A stretch of 64,000 nt of DNA from Rhynchosporium graminicola. Its lineage: Eukaryota; Ascomycota; Leotiomycetes; Helotiales; Ploettnerulaceae. The position numbers and the translations under genes are program-made. The stretch lies in NCBI GenBank assembly GCA_900074885.1, contig FJUW01000046.1, positions 783,645 to 847,644 of the forward strand, given 5' to 3'. The notes below the pieces were generated by a model. It was given only the letters and a program-made list of their open reading frames with translations. It ran no database searches and was not told where the DNA came from. Shown in pieces: positions 12,286 through 22,611 of the stretch; within the stretch, counting starts at the first letter, position 1; each line of letters begins with the position of its first letter.

Positions 12286-12906
12286 TCAGATTATCCCCCA
12301 ACCGCTTACAGCGCAGTAGCTCCACCGGGTCTTTTTCAGGGGCCTGGCGTTACTTTCAGCACGTAGGGGGTAGGTGGGTCGGGGGTCGTGTTCTCCAGAC
12401 AGCCACCACAAACTTGCGTGGGGTAAGGTCATAGTTATTCTGTCAAACGTACAGGCAGTAAAGTCTCCGACCAAATTAGCTCTCATTGTGATGTCTTTTC
12501 CTCCAAAGAATTGCGGTGATTCGAAGCCGTCGAACTCTAGTGTATAGTATGAGAGTGTCTCCGGCACTCCAGTCATGCAAGGAAAGTAGCGAAGGCAGAA
12601 TTCAGGAATTTTTTGACTACCACTGGCCACATCGAGTACGTCCCATGGTTTATCCTCTGAGAGACCTATTATAATTATTTGAATCCTGCCACTGCTAGCG
12701 AATCTTAATTTTTTAGCACACGTGCTTAACTCAAGACGACATTCCGCTTTCGGATACAACCAACATTGCGGCCAGTTCCTTACCCCTTCTTGCCGAGCTC
12801 TTCGCACAAGAGCAGCGAAATTTTGGGTTACGTCGGTCCTGGGTTGTTCGAAAAAGAGTTCATGGCAGGGACCACTGTCTATGACATGAGTTTCAAGCTT
12901 GTCCAT
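12286..12906 (-). CDS. Hypothetical protein, 206 residues
   Basis: A single uninterrupted frame from ATG at 12906 to TGA at 12286, converging on the receptor gene with a gap of only 114 bp. I recognise no family. The sequence is cysteine- and tryptophan-rich for a fungal protein (for example GVRNWPQCWLYP and MTLPHASLWWLSGEHDP) and lacks a signal peptide or membrane segment. The amino-acid composition looks like real coding sequence rather than a shadow frame, since nothing on the opposite strand is coding here. It may be lineage-specific. An F-box-associated type of protein is conceivable from the mixed hydrophobic pattern, but I see no diagnostic motif. Confidence 0.5.
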   Translation of the reverse strand: MDKLETHVIDSGPCHELFFEQPRTDVTQNFAALVRRARQEGVRNWPQCWLYPKAECRLELSTCAKKLRFASSGRIQIIIIGLSEDKPWDVLDVASGSQKIPEFCLRYFPCMTGVPETLSYYTLEFDGFESPQFFGGKDITMRANLVGDFTACTFDRITMTLPHASLWWLSGEHDPRPTYPLRAESNARPLKKTRWSYCAVSGWGII

Positions 12907-14986
12907 AGTATCGAATTATAGTCCACAACCAGCTGCAGTTTGCCGTGCCGCAGGATTCAACCATCTTTCACTATAGCGACATGTCCAGATTCCTTTCGCA
13001 TATTCGAATGTACGTTCGAAGGCGGCCATTGAGAACAGTATTGTATCTTGCATAGCATCAAATAGTCACACTGCTAGTGGCTTCATTGGAAAATTAGATT
13101 ACTGTTGGATCTAGCTGGTGTGAGATCAAAACCCTGGAAATAGATGATCGCGAAGGAGTCACATCTCTGATCTCGAGACTTGCAACTGAATTGTCCCGGA
13201 GCTGCAATGAGCACTTGCGCCGCCTTGAGCAGAACCAAAGGCGCCTGCAGCTGCCGCTGCAGCGTTGTGGCTGAGCCCTCGCTCATTCGAACATTTTGGC
13301 CATACAAGGCGACGCAACTACTTATAAGTATATAAAGTTTTTGATTGTTCCGCAAGGCGACGCAGAATACTCACCCCTCACTGCTACTGGTACATATAAT
13401 CCTGATCAATCCCTACCCCCACAGCTGCATACTATCCCAGCACCTACCTGCCTCCCCGCTAAACGATTGACACCCTTATTCCAACATACTCTTATGATAC
13501 AATCGTCTGATCGAAATTGTGCTAGAAAGAGTACATTTACTCGAAATAAGTAAAGCAATAATTTGATCTGGTTTTCAAACGATTCCCTCGTATTGGTCGA
13601 GGTTCTATAAGACGTTTTTGAAGGGGAGCATTTTTGGTGTGCGGATAATTATCACCACCGGGAGCCTGCCCAGCACCAGCACCAGCGAGCAGCTGCATAG
13701 CCCTGGGACTTCTTGAGTAGCAGGTTCCTCCCCATAATCAGTCTGAAATCAGTTAAATGATTGGATGCTAGTCCTTGCTGAGTTTCGTGCTGCTGAAGAC
13801 AGGGTAATTAATGGTTTATTGTAATTATCCTTACCACGAGTAGGACTACCATGCAAAGCGACAGCCGCCAATCGTTGATTTAGTCCTGACCATCTGTCTC
13901 AAATCTCTGGACATGCATTTCACCCCACCCGGCAATCTCATCTCTACGTCGCCTTCATCCCAAGCAGCAGCAGCCCTGTCCAGACGCCTCCAGGCGACGC
14001 ATACCTTCACAACCAAGTTAGATGTCAGAAGGAGATTGGGTACGGGTATTTAAAGGGTCTTGCGCACTTTCGCAATTGGCTGGACATTGTGTTGCCTTGG
14101 ACTGTCAACATTGAGGTAAGAAGTGACACAACATTCGTTTGCTGGGCTCAACCATGTCGTAGATCTTTCAGAAGGCAATACACATAAACCCATGGTGGGG
14201 CATATCTTCCACACCAATATCCTGTCCCCGTTGATTTCCTTGCGTCGAGTTGCATGACGGTGAAGATTTCTTTACCAGAAAGACCTCTAGATGGCGAGGG
14301 CATGTGTGAATTTCAAGGATCCTGGAGACGCGATAGCCCTTTTCAAACCTCTCAATCATTACTAGAAGACCGAGTCCAGTGCGCTCGAACTAGGTGGATG
14401 ATGGATCTTACTACTACTTTCCTTTGTCACTGGTGGTGTCCACCTGCAACAGGAGTTCGCTGTGTTTGATCACTCTGGCGCAAGCATCTCAACTGAAGGA
14501 GATAGGCGCAGTAGTTTACCTGCCTATTAGGCCAACGAAATTGTCCTCTGAGGCGATGTACGACCTTACTGTACATATAAGCCCTTAGCTAGACACGTCC
14601 CTATGCCCCCTTGGAAGGCCTCAGGAGCGTACACCCACGGTGCACCTCCGACGGGTACAAATAACTATCATCATCACTACGACAATTGGATAGGTGCTTT
14701 ACCTCTGTGCGTCGCCCTGAAGAGTCCTCAGCGGCTGCTTCTTCATTAATGCTCCGACATGGCGACGCTCTCCTGCTGCTAGTCTGTCAAGGCGACGTAG
14801 ATGCTCCGGAATTCTTAAATCACATTGTCACAAGAACAGCCCAGCAAGAGTTCCTACTCAGTCTCCCCGTTCCCCCTTGAAATTCCGAGAGTTTGAACTT
14901 CATCACACCATTCAAGAATCCTAGAATAGGCAGACACAGACCTAACCTACGACTTCTCTGAACTCAATCCTTACTCGAACACCACG
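12907..14986. other. Gene-poor region with a repeated GGCGACG motif
   Basis: No gene is supported. The stretch contains TATA-like sequence near 13325 (tataagtatataaag) and seven copies of the 7-mer GGCGACG or its complement between 13306 and 14799 (starting near 13306, 13353, 13945, 13992, 14707, 14760 and 14789). The best shared form is CAAGGCGACGCAG. Confidence 0.5.
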
Positions 14987-15151
14987 ATGTTTGATAACTT
15001 CTGGACACCCGAGACTATCGGCACTATCGACTATCGAGCCATCCTGATCTTCATTGGCGCTGCCTTGGTTTGGAAACAATATCATCAAACGGAACTCCAA
15101 CTAGATGGTGCCACTTCCTCAAACATTCCCATCCATATCTCTCCTCGGTAG
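14987..15151 (+). CDS. Possible small membrane protein, 54 residues
   Basis: An ATG-started frame encodes a short N-terminus (MFDNFWTPETIGTIDYR), one hydrophobic segment (AILIFIGAALVW) and a polar tail, ending at TAG 15149-15151. A longer frame in another register (15070-15639) overlaps it and is not recognisable either. The segment resembles an N-terminal membrane anchor, such as precedes ER enzymes, so this may be the first exon or relic of a larger gene. Splicing with the only nearby GT/AG pair would need an intron of about 33 nt, which is too short. Confidence 0.2.
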   Translation: MFDNFWTPETIGTIDYRAILIFIGAALVWKQYHQTELQLDGATSSNIPIHISPR

Positions 15152-17757
15152 AACGAATGATTAACAAGTGTGACACAGAGGAACGACTCGATCACCACAA
15201 TGGCCGAAGACAACAGCTTTTACCTGTCCATGGTGCGACTACTACCCGACGAGAAAGAGGCCAGATCTACAACGTTCCGACCTGGAGGCTTCGCGATCAC
15301 TTTAGGGAAACCTCAAATGACATACTTGCATCTGCATTTGGCATAGATGTCGGTTCTCTTGCTGTTGGCCTTCAACCATTCAGACGACTGCCAGCCGCTT
15401 CCCTTCAAGCGACACCAAGTCTGGCACTTGAAGTCAACGAGTCAAATATCGCACCAACACTGCCAGTCACTTCTTTCCAAAGGGGTTTCAATCCAGCACA
15501 TCTCAACCAAGCCTCAAATGACACTTCAACACCGGCTTCGCTGTCTCTATCCATGGCGACCACGTCCATCGGCACAACTCTAAACATTTCAACGGGAGCC
15601 CACTTGGGAGACATCGCTGTATCAGCAGTCGGTCTGTAACGTGTTGTTCAGCTCCAAATCATCGATCAGCTACGAGAACCGCAGGCGAGTTTTATGGACT
15701 GAATGACACGGTCGCCAATATCAATCCTTCCGTCCATCGAACAGAATAACTCCACAGCACAATGACAGCTGCCGCTTCTATACGGCGCCCCTCGAATATT
15801 GAAGGTGAACGACAAGATGTGCGATAATACTGAGAAGTGGAAGGAGTTGGTAGTGATAATTGAATGGGGTAGAGGTTCCTTAGCTTGGCAATTCGGGAGA
15901 ATTCGAAATTGTATGATTGGGCTCGGGATGTAGATTTGCGCGAGGATATCGTGGTGATAGGTAATGACAATTTCATATATTGATCAATTGCATAATGATA
16001 GATGACACTCACGTCAGGAGGTACCTACGTCGGAAATATCTCGTGACCGTTCTTCGCTTAGAAGATCGAACCTCGGTACGAAAGTACATGGCTCAGCTCG
16101 GCTTCCATGCAGAGATGGATAAGGTATAGATAGGTAGAATAGGTAGCTCATGGGGTCTTAACGTTCCCCTCCAAAGTCTTTTGTACCACCAAGCCTAGCC
16201 CACGCCAGGAGCAAGGTCATCGGTGTCATCTTCAATCATGCCAAGCCTCTTGATGCTCTACTGGGTAAGTAATTCGGGTCCCCTATCTTCATGTGGTTTC
16301 CGCGAATAGTGTTGTGGAAAATCTACCTAAAGAGGCTCGGATAATGGGCGTAAACAGGTGTACGATTGACATGGGGCTCATGTGGGGTGGGGCAGTCCAG
16401 TAATCTGTAAGTGCGATCCCTAGCTTGACTACCTAGGTGCTGCAGCATGCACTAGCGCTAGTTCTGAAGAGGCATAGACTCGGCTTCAGCCTTATCATCC
16501 ACTTTTTTAAACTTTCTCGGTAACAGACGTCAAGGCAGCATCTATCACGAGCGCCATCTACCAAAACAATACTCAAGCCTGCACTTCTTTGCATCTGCGA
16601 TGTGAGAGACTTGATTACAATCCATGTACATAATTAATAAGCTATAGCTAGAGCAAATCAATACGAGCATCTTTGTGGTGACCCCCCTTTGTCACTGTCT
16701 GTGCATGCACTTTTGCCCTTCGCTTGCGATAGAGCCATCTGCTTATCCAAATGACAAGCCTCAAGGCAAAATGGCACAGATCTCAAAGCAAACTACGTTA
16801 AAACGATGTATAGCTCTAGCGAAGTGGGCTAGGAGAGAGACCTACTCGGACGGAAGGTATCAGAACAGCCCAGAGACCTCTTACTGACACTAATACCGCT
16901 CTCGACATATCTTCGCACGCCGGTGTTGCATTCGCGGTGGAAGAAGAAAACACTACAAGTACACTTAACCCTACTCTTTAATCTTACTACAATTCAATCA
17001 GACCTACTAGCAATGTAAACCGCTGCAAATCTCGGAATGTCGTTCCGGGAAACGATGTGCAGAGGCTGGAAAACGACATACCAGAAGGCTTCAAAGAGGG
17101 AACTGAATGCCCAGGAGCAAGAGCAGAGGAAGTTAAAGCTTCCGAAGAAGTTTGAGAGCCATTCGACTAATCCTCAATTTGCTGGCAAAAGACAACGGAT
17201 GCTAGAAAATTCGTTGAAAGCGCTTGAGATCATAGACTCAGAAGGGAGATGTCGAGGTGGCGCCGAGGTCATTCAGCTCCTCCACCTGCTGTTGTCGGAA
17301 CTTCTGGTATTCGGTCTCGAGACCGCGAATCCAATCTCCAGGCCACCACAACTATGAGTGATGCCGTAAGAGAGGCAACGAGGAATGTACAAAATCAAGA
17401 ACTGAAGAATCAAAGGAGAAGACGAGATGCGCGGGCAGGTTGAAAGATCTCGCGAGAACAGGAGTTCTAAATGTAAGGCGTTTCAAGGCTCTAAACCTCA
17501 GCTCTCTTGCTCTTGACACAGCTGCTTAGTTTGTGGTCGGATTCGGCTCTCGCAGCTAAATGAAATGAGCTGATTATCGATATCAGAAGTCCTTGAGGAA
17601 GACTTCCTTTCAATTCATTCACTTCATTTTTATACTGGGTGAATGCTTTCTAGCTCGGGGATGGAATCTACTGGCACACACTGATCAAGGCTATAAGAGA
17701 AGCATCTACAGAAGAACTACTGCTCACTCTCCTCTTTGCCAACGAATAGATCTACTT
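15152..17757. other. Region with no recognisable gene
   Basis: Open frames at 15070-15639 and 17037-17443 have biased composition and no domain. The second is basic and Gln/Arg-rich. A stretch near 16040-16225 matches the upstream region of the acyl-CoA ligase gene and is listed separately. Given the decayed metabolic genes just to the right, this may be further eroded cluster DNA, but I cannot show it. Confidence 0.4.
16040..16225 (+). repeat. Diverged duplicate of the acyl-CoA ligase upstream region
   Basis: Blocks here reappear in the same order around 18880-19065: ttcgcttag, gctcagctcggcttccat, ggggtc..cttaa, tgtaccaccaagcc, and a final gtgtc.tct. The ATG of the second copy (gccatgagca, 19036) is AGG here (gccaggagca). 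No ligase coding sequence follows, so this appears to be a promoter/5' fragment copy. Confidence 0.7.
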
Positions 17758-18055
17758 CTACCCTGCCTGAACCTTGCCATCATGGAGAACGACCTTTCCA
17801 CCGTACTTCTCTTTGGGGGCCTTGGTAAGCACTTCGACCATTCAGCTTGTCGATTTCTCTATAGTGTCTGGTGCTGATTCCATGCCCCAGCCGTTCGCAG
17901 CCGCATTAAGTATACCAATCTGAACCGAACCGGGGTCCAAGACAAAAGTGTTGAGCCACTCATCCTCGGCGTTGATTCAAATACCATGCCATTGGAGAAT
18001 GACTTGGAGGCAGCGTAAACGGCACTCGGAAAAGGAGATTGGCGGCGAAATATCA
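17758..18055 (-). pseudogene. Short-chain dehydrogenase relic (ketoreductase-like)
   Basis: The minus strand encodes a recognisable C-terminal part of a classical short-chain dehydrogenase of the norsolorinic-acid-ketoreductase type. The active-site stretch PFPSAVYAASKSFSN (Tyr-x3-Lys) is followed, after a frameshift, by INAEDEWLNTFVLDPGSVQ. An in-frame TGA in place of a Gly codon comes next, then EVLTKAPKEKYGGKVV and a TAG stop at 17758. The Rossmann nucleotide-binding half is absent. The enzyme family reduces ketones or alcohols with NADPH, often in polyketide pathways. At least two lesions plus the truncation make this a dead gene. It lies about 100 bp from a polyketide synthase fragment on the other strand. 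Confidence 0.8.
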
Positions 18056-18152
18056 TACTAGTCTCTATTTATAGATTGGAAGTTGGAATAGCAAAATTCT
18101 TACCTCAGAGCTCCGGCTCCATATTCCATGATAGCACAGACAGGTCCGATAG

Positions 18153-18707
18153 TTGACTTTTCAAAAAGAGGACAGGTTGGTACCAGTAGGCCTTACTTAC
18201 CACTCCGAGCTGCTGGGCCCCATCAGTGAGGAATATGAAAGTATTTTGGGTAGTGACAATAATTCCAGCTCATCTGCAGCGTCATCTTCAGATGTTACCT
18301 TGTTCTCTTCTGTTGCTGGCTCAAGGAAGACTTCACCAGCTGATATGCTCTATTGGAAGTCTAGCATGGTCTCTCCTGTTCGCTTTGCACAAGATCTTGA
18401 TGCCATGGTCACCGAGTCGGGAAAGCCAGATATTCCTATTGGAATTGGTTTCTATGGCGCCATTGCTGGTCCTATGTCACGAATTCCAAAGTCGATCCTT
18501 CTGCTTCTAATACCACCGATTCCGAGTCTTTGCCCAGAGTTGCAGAAACTGCAAAGCCTCAGTTCAAGTTTGCTTGGAGTTTTTTCCATGCAGGGGCTAC
18601 GATTCATCTGGCTACTGTCAATAAATGCAACAAACAGGCGAAAGTGATCATCGACCTGCCCAACTATACCTGGGAATCACTCGGTCAAGTTTAAATTTGA
18701 AACCTAA
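18153..18707 (+). pseudogene. Polyketide synthase acyltransferase-domain relic
   Basis: The plus strand reads as the C-terminal part of a reducing polyketide synthase acyltransferase domain and its linker: LTYHSELLGPISEEY, DMLYWKSSMVSPVRFAQDL and IGFYGAIAGPMSRI. After a frameshift near 18490 it continues with FHAGATIHLATVNK and VIIDLPNYTW. A one-base insertion after that Trp hides the expected NHSVKF, and the frame stops at about 18707. The His of the YHS motif is present, but the catalytic Ser region, ketosynthase and all downstream domains are missing. It is a fragment of a gene normally 7 kb or more long. Together with the dehydrogenase relic and the adjacent ligase it suggests a lost biosynthetic cluster. 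Confidence 0.8.
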
Positions 18708-18879
18708 GCTTCTCGATTGGTTTTTTGAGCCATGCTTGACGCACGATCAGCCCCAGTCTTAAAGATGTTTTTCCTACCTCCCTAGATACCTAAGGTAGGT
18801 AGGTATATATCGCATGCTTTCTCTCGTGACGCACGGACTCTTGGCACATGCATTTAGTGGATGTCTGATTTCTTCCAGG

Positions 18880-19065
18880 TTATCACCTATGCTTCGCTTA
18901 GCAAGTGAGCCTCGGTTCAAGCTCAGCTCGGCTTCCATTCAGTGATGGAGAGATGCAGATGGTTTGCGGGGTCTCTTAATCCGTCTCTTGAGCCGCACCT
19001 TAGATACCTATGTACCACCAAGCCCAACCTACGCCATGAGCAGAGTTTTTAGTGTCGTCTCCGGC
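18880..19065 (+). promoter_or_regulatory. Upstream region of the acyl-CoA ligase gene (second duplicate copy)
   Basis: This is the counterpart of 16040-16225. It ends with an ATG (19036) that opens a 54-codon hydrophobic frame finishing at 19200, so it overlaps the ligase start at 19173 in a different frame and could act as an inhibitory upstream ORF. Confidence 0.5.
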
Positions 19066-19172
19066 ATATTCGTCTCCTCGATAGTCGCATACTTCCTCCC
19101 GCAATACGTAGCTTGGGTTCCCGATTTCGACATCTTCGTCTTCCTAACCCTCGTCGGGCTCAACTTAACACA

Positions 19173-20960
19173 ATGCCTACCAAATCCAACTACCCGATGA
19201 TCGATGTCCCAAATGTGGATTTATGGACTTTCTTGTTTGAGAGGAAAGACAGAGAGTTTCCGGATAATAAAGGTACAATTTGCTGACTGTGCTGCTGCTT
19301 GCGAATGAATAAGGGAGGAATATTGGCTAATGGGAGTGTTTAGTGATCTATGTTGACCCCGACAAAAGTCGCTCATACACTTATGCGCAGGTCCGCAACA
19401 CAGCTCTCGATTTCGGGAAGGGTTTGAAGGCAGTGTGGGAGTGGAAGAAAGGCGACGTGTTGGCGTTGTACTCGCCGAATTGTATCGATACACCAGCTTT
19501 GACATGGGGAGTTAGTTGGGCTGGAGGCATTCTCTCCCCTGCGAATCCAGGATACACCGCAGACGAATTGGCATTTCAGTTGAAGGACTCGAGGGCGAAG
19601 GCACTGGCAACACAGAAGCCATTCCTTGAGATTGCGCAGGAGGCATGCAAAAAAGCTGGGATTGACGAGGACCGAATCATCTTGATTGGCGACGAGAAGG
19701 ACGAGACGGCAAAATTTAAGCACTTCACGAACATAAGAAATATTTCCGGAGCAACAAGGTTCCGCAAAGCGAAAATTGATCCGAAGAAAGACCTAGCATT
19801 TTTAGTTTACAGCTCGGGGACTACTGGTCACCCGAAAGGAGTCATGTTGACACATTCAAATATCGTGTCTAATGTCATGATGCTGAAGGTTGGAGAAGGA
19901 GGGAACTTGAGCTGGAAGGGAGGGAAGAGTAACGAAGGCGACAAGATACTGGCTTTCTTGCCCTTCTTTCATATCTACGTATGTTCTTGGATCTCATGCG
20001 TCAGTATCAAGCGCTCTCTAACATGCGCAGGGTCTGACATGTCTCATTCACCAATCCATATACACCGGTCTGACCCTTGTCGTAATGCCCAAATTCGATC
20101 TGGAGAAATTCTGCTCCCACGTTCAGAAGCATTCTATAACATTCGCCTACGTCGTTCCACCTATCGTGCTCCTTCTCGGCAAGTCACCCGTAGTCGATAA
20201 TTACGATCTCTCATCCATCCGGATGATGAATTCCGGCGCTGCACCATTAACAAGAGACCTCGTAGACGCCGTCTACGCGCGTCTCGGAATCCCCATCAAG
20301 CAAGGCTACGGCCTAAGCGAAACGTCACCGACGACACATACTCAACCCTGGGAAGAATGGTCCAACACGATCGGCAGCGTAGGCCGTCTCCTCCCCAACC
20401 AAACTGCAAAATACATGTCCGAAGACGGTCAAGAAGTGCCCGCCGGGCAAACAGGAGAGCTCTGGATCAAAGGTCCTAACGTCTTCCTGGGCTACCTGAA
20501 CAATGAAGAAGGTACAAAAAACGCGCTCGCATCAGATGGCTACTTCAAGACTGGCGATGTAGGCCATCAAGACCAGAACGGCAATTTCTACATCACAGAC
20601 CGTGTCAAAGAACTCATCAAATACAAAGGCTTCCAAGTTCCCCCAGCAGAACTAGAAGGCTACTTAATCGGGCATCCCGATATCGACGACGTAGCAGTGA
20701 TCGGTATCGAGGACCTCAGTCAAGCCACCGAAGTTCCGCGCGCCTACGTAGTGCCTAAAAAGGGCGTTGAGGGAAGCAAGGAGAAAGAGAAGGAAATCAT
20801 GGAATGGCTCGCGAAGAAGGTAGCTAATCATAAGAAGTTAAGAGGTGGTGTAAGGTTCGTGGATGAGGTGCCTAAAAGTGCAAGTGGGAAGATCTTGAGG
20901 CGAGTATTGAAGCTTCAGGCTGCTGAGGAGACGAAGAGGGGCGCAAAGGCAAAGTTGTGA
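19173..20960 (+). CDS. 4-coumarate-CoA-ligase-like acyl-CoA synthetase, peroxisomal
   Basis: Three exons, 19173-19272, 19344-19978 and 20031-20960, give 554 residues, the full length for this ANL-family ligase. The enzyme adenylates a carboxylic acid with ATP and transfers it to CoA. The P-loop SSGTTGHPKG lies at about residues 190-199. The adenylation core has GYGLSETSP, GELWIKGPNVFLGY and the YFKTGDVG...ITDRVKELIKYKGFQVPPAELE hinge. The catalytic lysine is in PKSASGK (about 532). The C-terminus AKL is a PTS1-type peroxisomal signal. The start at 19173 has A at -3 and gives the family N-terminus MIDVPNVDLWTFLFE. No lesion is visible, in contrast to the neighbouring polyketide genes. The substrate, whether an aromatic or fatty acid or a polyketide precursor, cannot be told. 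Confidence 0.93.
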
Positions 20961-22611
20961 GGGACGTTCCCCGCTGCGACTATTGCCTATGGAACTTGAT
21001 AACGTGATTAGCACATGGGCCATGAACTGCCGCTTTCTCTGGCAATAAGTCAAATCATAGACAGCAACAAAATACAAGATACAACCAAGCATGTCCTAAG
21101 TCATCAGCCAAGTCTTTGACGAAAATCAGCTTTGGTGGTCTCATATCTGTCGTTTTCAGCTTGTGCGCGTCTCTGTTCGCTACTAATATGGCCTAAATCA
21201 AGAACCATGCGCAGACCAGCGCTCAGGCACCTGATAAATACCGAAATGAAATGTTGCAGCATGCTCGTGTGTTCCCTGTTGAAACTATCCAAACCTCATA
21301 AATAAATATTCCCAGCCTATCAAACGACAAAGATCACAATCACATCATCGGAGAAGTCACTGCAACCTCACCACATTCAGAAGATCTATGTATGGTACAT
21401 GCACAGCTTCTTGTCATCTCCACCGCATGATAGATCCAACCAACACCTCAGACTCCCCGTTGACAATCATCCCCTCCCCTAAAAATGCAGTGCAACATCA
21501 CCTAGACGCTGAAACGCTCAGGGAATCACTATTGTTGTTTTCTTTCGGCAAAATCTTTTGCTCGTTTTATTTTTCCATTATCTCATCATCTCATGCCGCG
21601 TCAAGATAAAAACGTCAGGCTCCCTTGGATATTGGATGGCAAGTGGGAAACTCAATATGAACGTGTGCTATTTTCACACAGCATATGCGCAATCGAGGAA
21701 ATCTGAAGCAAGTTTGCAGGTCGAGAGATGAGCGGACATATATCACTATGAAGCGATGTTCTTTCTCTCCGCTACTGCACCGTATCTTTCTCCCACGTGT
21801 ATGGTCACCAAGGTCAGATGTACGATGTTACGTTCAGAGAACTATCACAAAGGTATGCTGGTGGTTTGATCGTGCCAGCTTTTTGCTTATTAGTGGCCAT
21901 TGCGTTCGGGGGAAGGAGGGAGGGTTGGCAGAGACAACTTACATCAAGCTGATTATACCAAGAGCAAAACTTATGGCTCAACACTCCAGAGCTAGGCACA
22001 CGCAGCTTCATCCTACACCTTGATCAACCTGGTTTTGAGGGAGATGCTTATCGTCACTAACATTTGTCCTTGACCCAAGCACTCTTCCCGAACAGATGGA
22101 TTCCTCTGTTGCAGGAGGTTAGAGCTCGCGCTGCTTACGTCGATCAGTTGAGGAGGGCCAAAATTGCTGCGCGCAGACCGCGTTGCAACTAGGACGGTTC
22201 CGCTACTTTCTGTTTGATATCATGGATAGATGTGATGTCCTCTTTGGCACAGGGATTTTCTCAGCTTCCTATGCATCTGGCGAGACGTGGCCTGTTCAAT
22301 CAATGTTAAGGTTGCTCCATATGGATTACAATGCGGAATAGAATTTCCACATCTCAAGAATTTACAGGAGGAATAGGCTGAGAACACTACCTAGGCATCA
22401 TACTTCCTACCACGCTTATTCCCTTCTGTACACGATGGTGGCTAGCAATTGCTAGTTCAAAGATAAGATGTCTTGTGGAAAGGACAATACAGGTCGCAAG
22501 GAGATCTCAACATGTTGGAAAGAAGACCAGAGAATGGGTTGACCCTGCACGTACTAGAAGGAATCCGCTCGTGCGATCGTCAGGATCGTCTGAATAGACT
22601 CGTCATCTTAT
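20961..22611. other. Intergenic region, no supported gene
   Basis: This lies between the convergent 3' ends of the ligase and the Zn2Cys6 regulator. Several short frames occur, none with a domain, plausible splicing or coding-like composition. Confidence 0.5.

Noticed and set aside
15148..15346. Second exon for the small membrane protein at 14987
   Set aside because: The only splice that joins good-looking sequence would use an intron of about 33 nt, below the normal fungal minimum.
15070..15639. 189-codon frame on the plus strand
   Set aside because: It is the longest frame in a gene-poor region, but composition is Ser/Thr/Leu-biased, no domain is visible, the ATG has no convincing context, and competing frames overlap it.
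17037..17443. Basic Gln/Arg-rich frames that might be a bZIP regulator of the lost cluster
   Set aside because: The bZIP basic-region signature (N-x7-R) and leucine heptads are not present.
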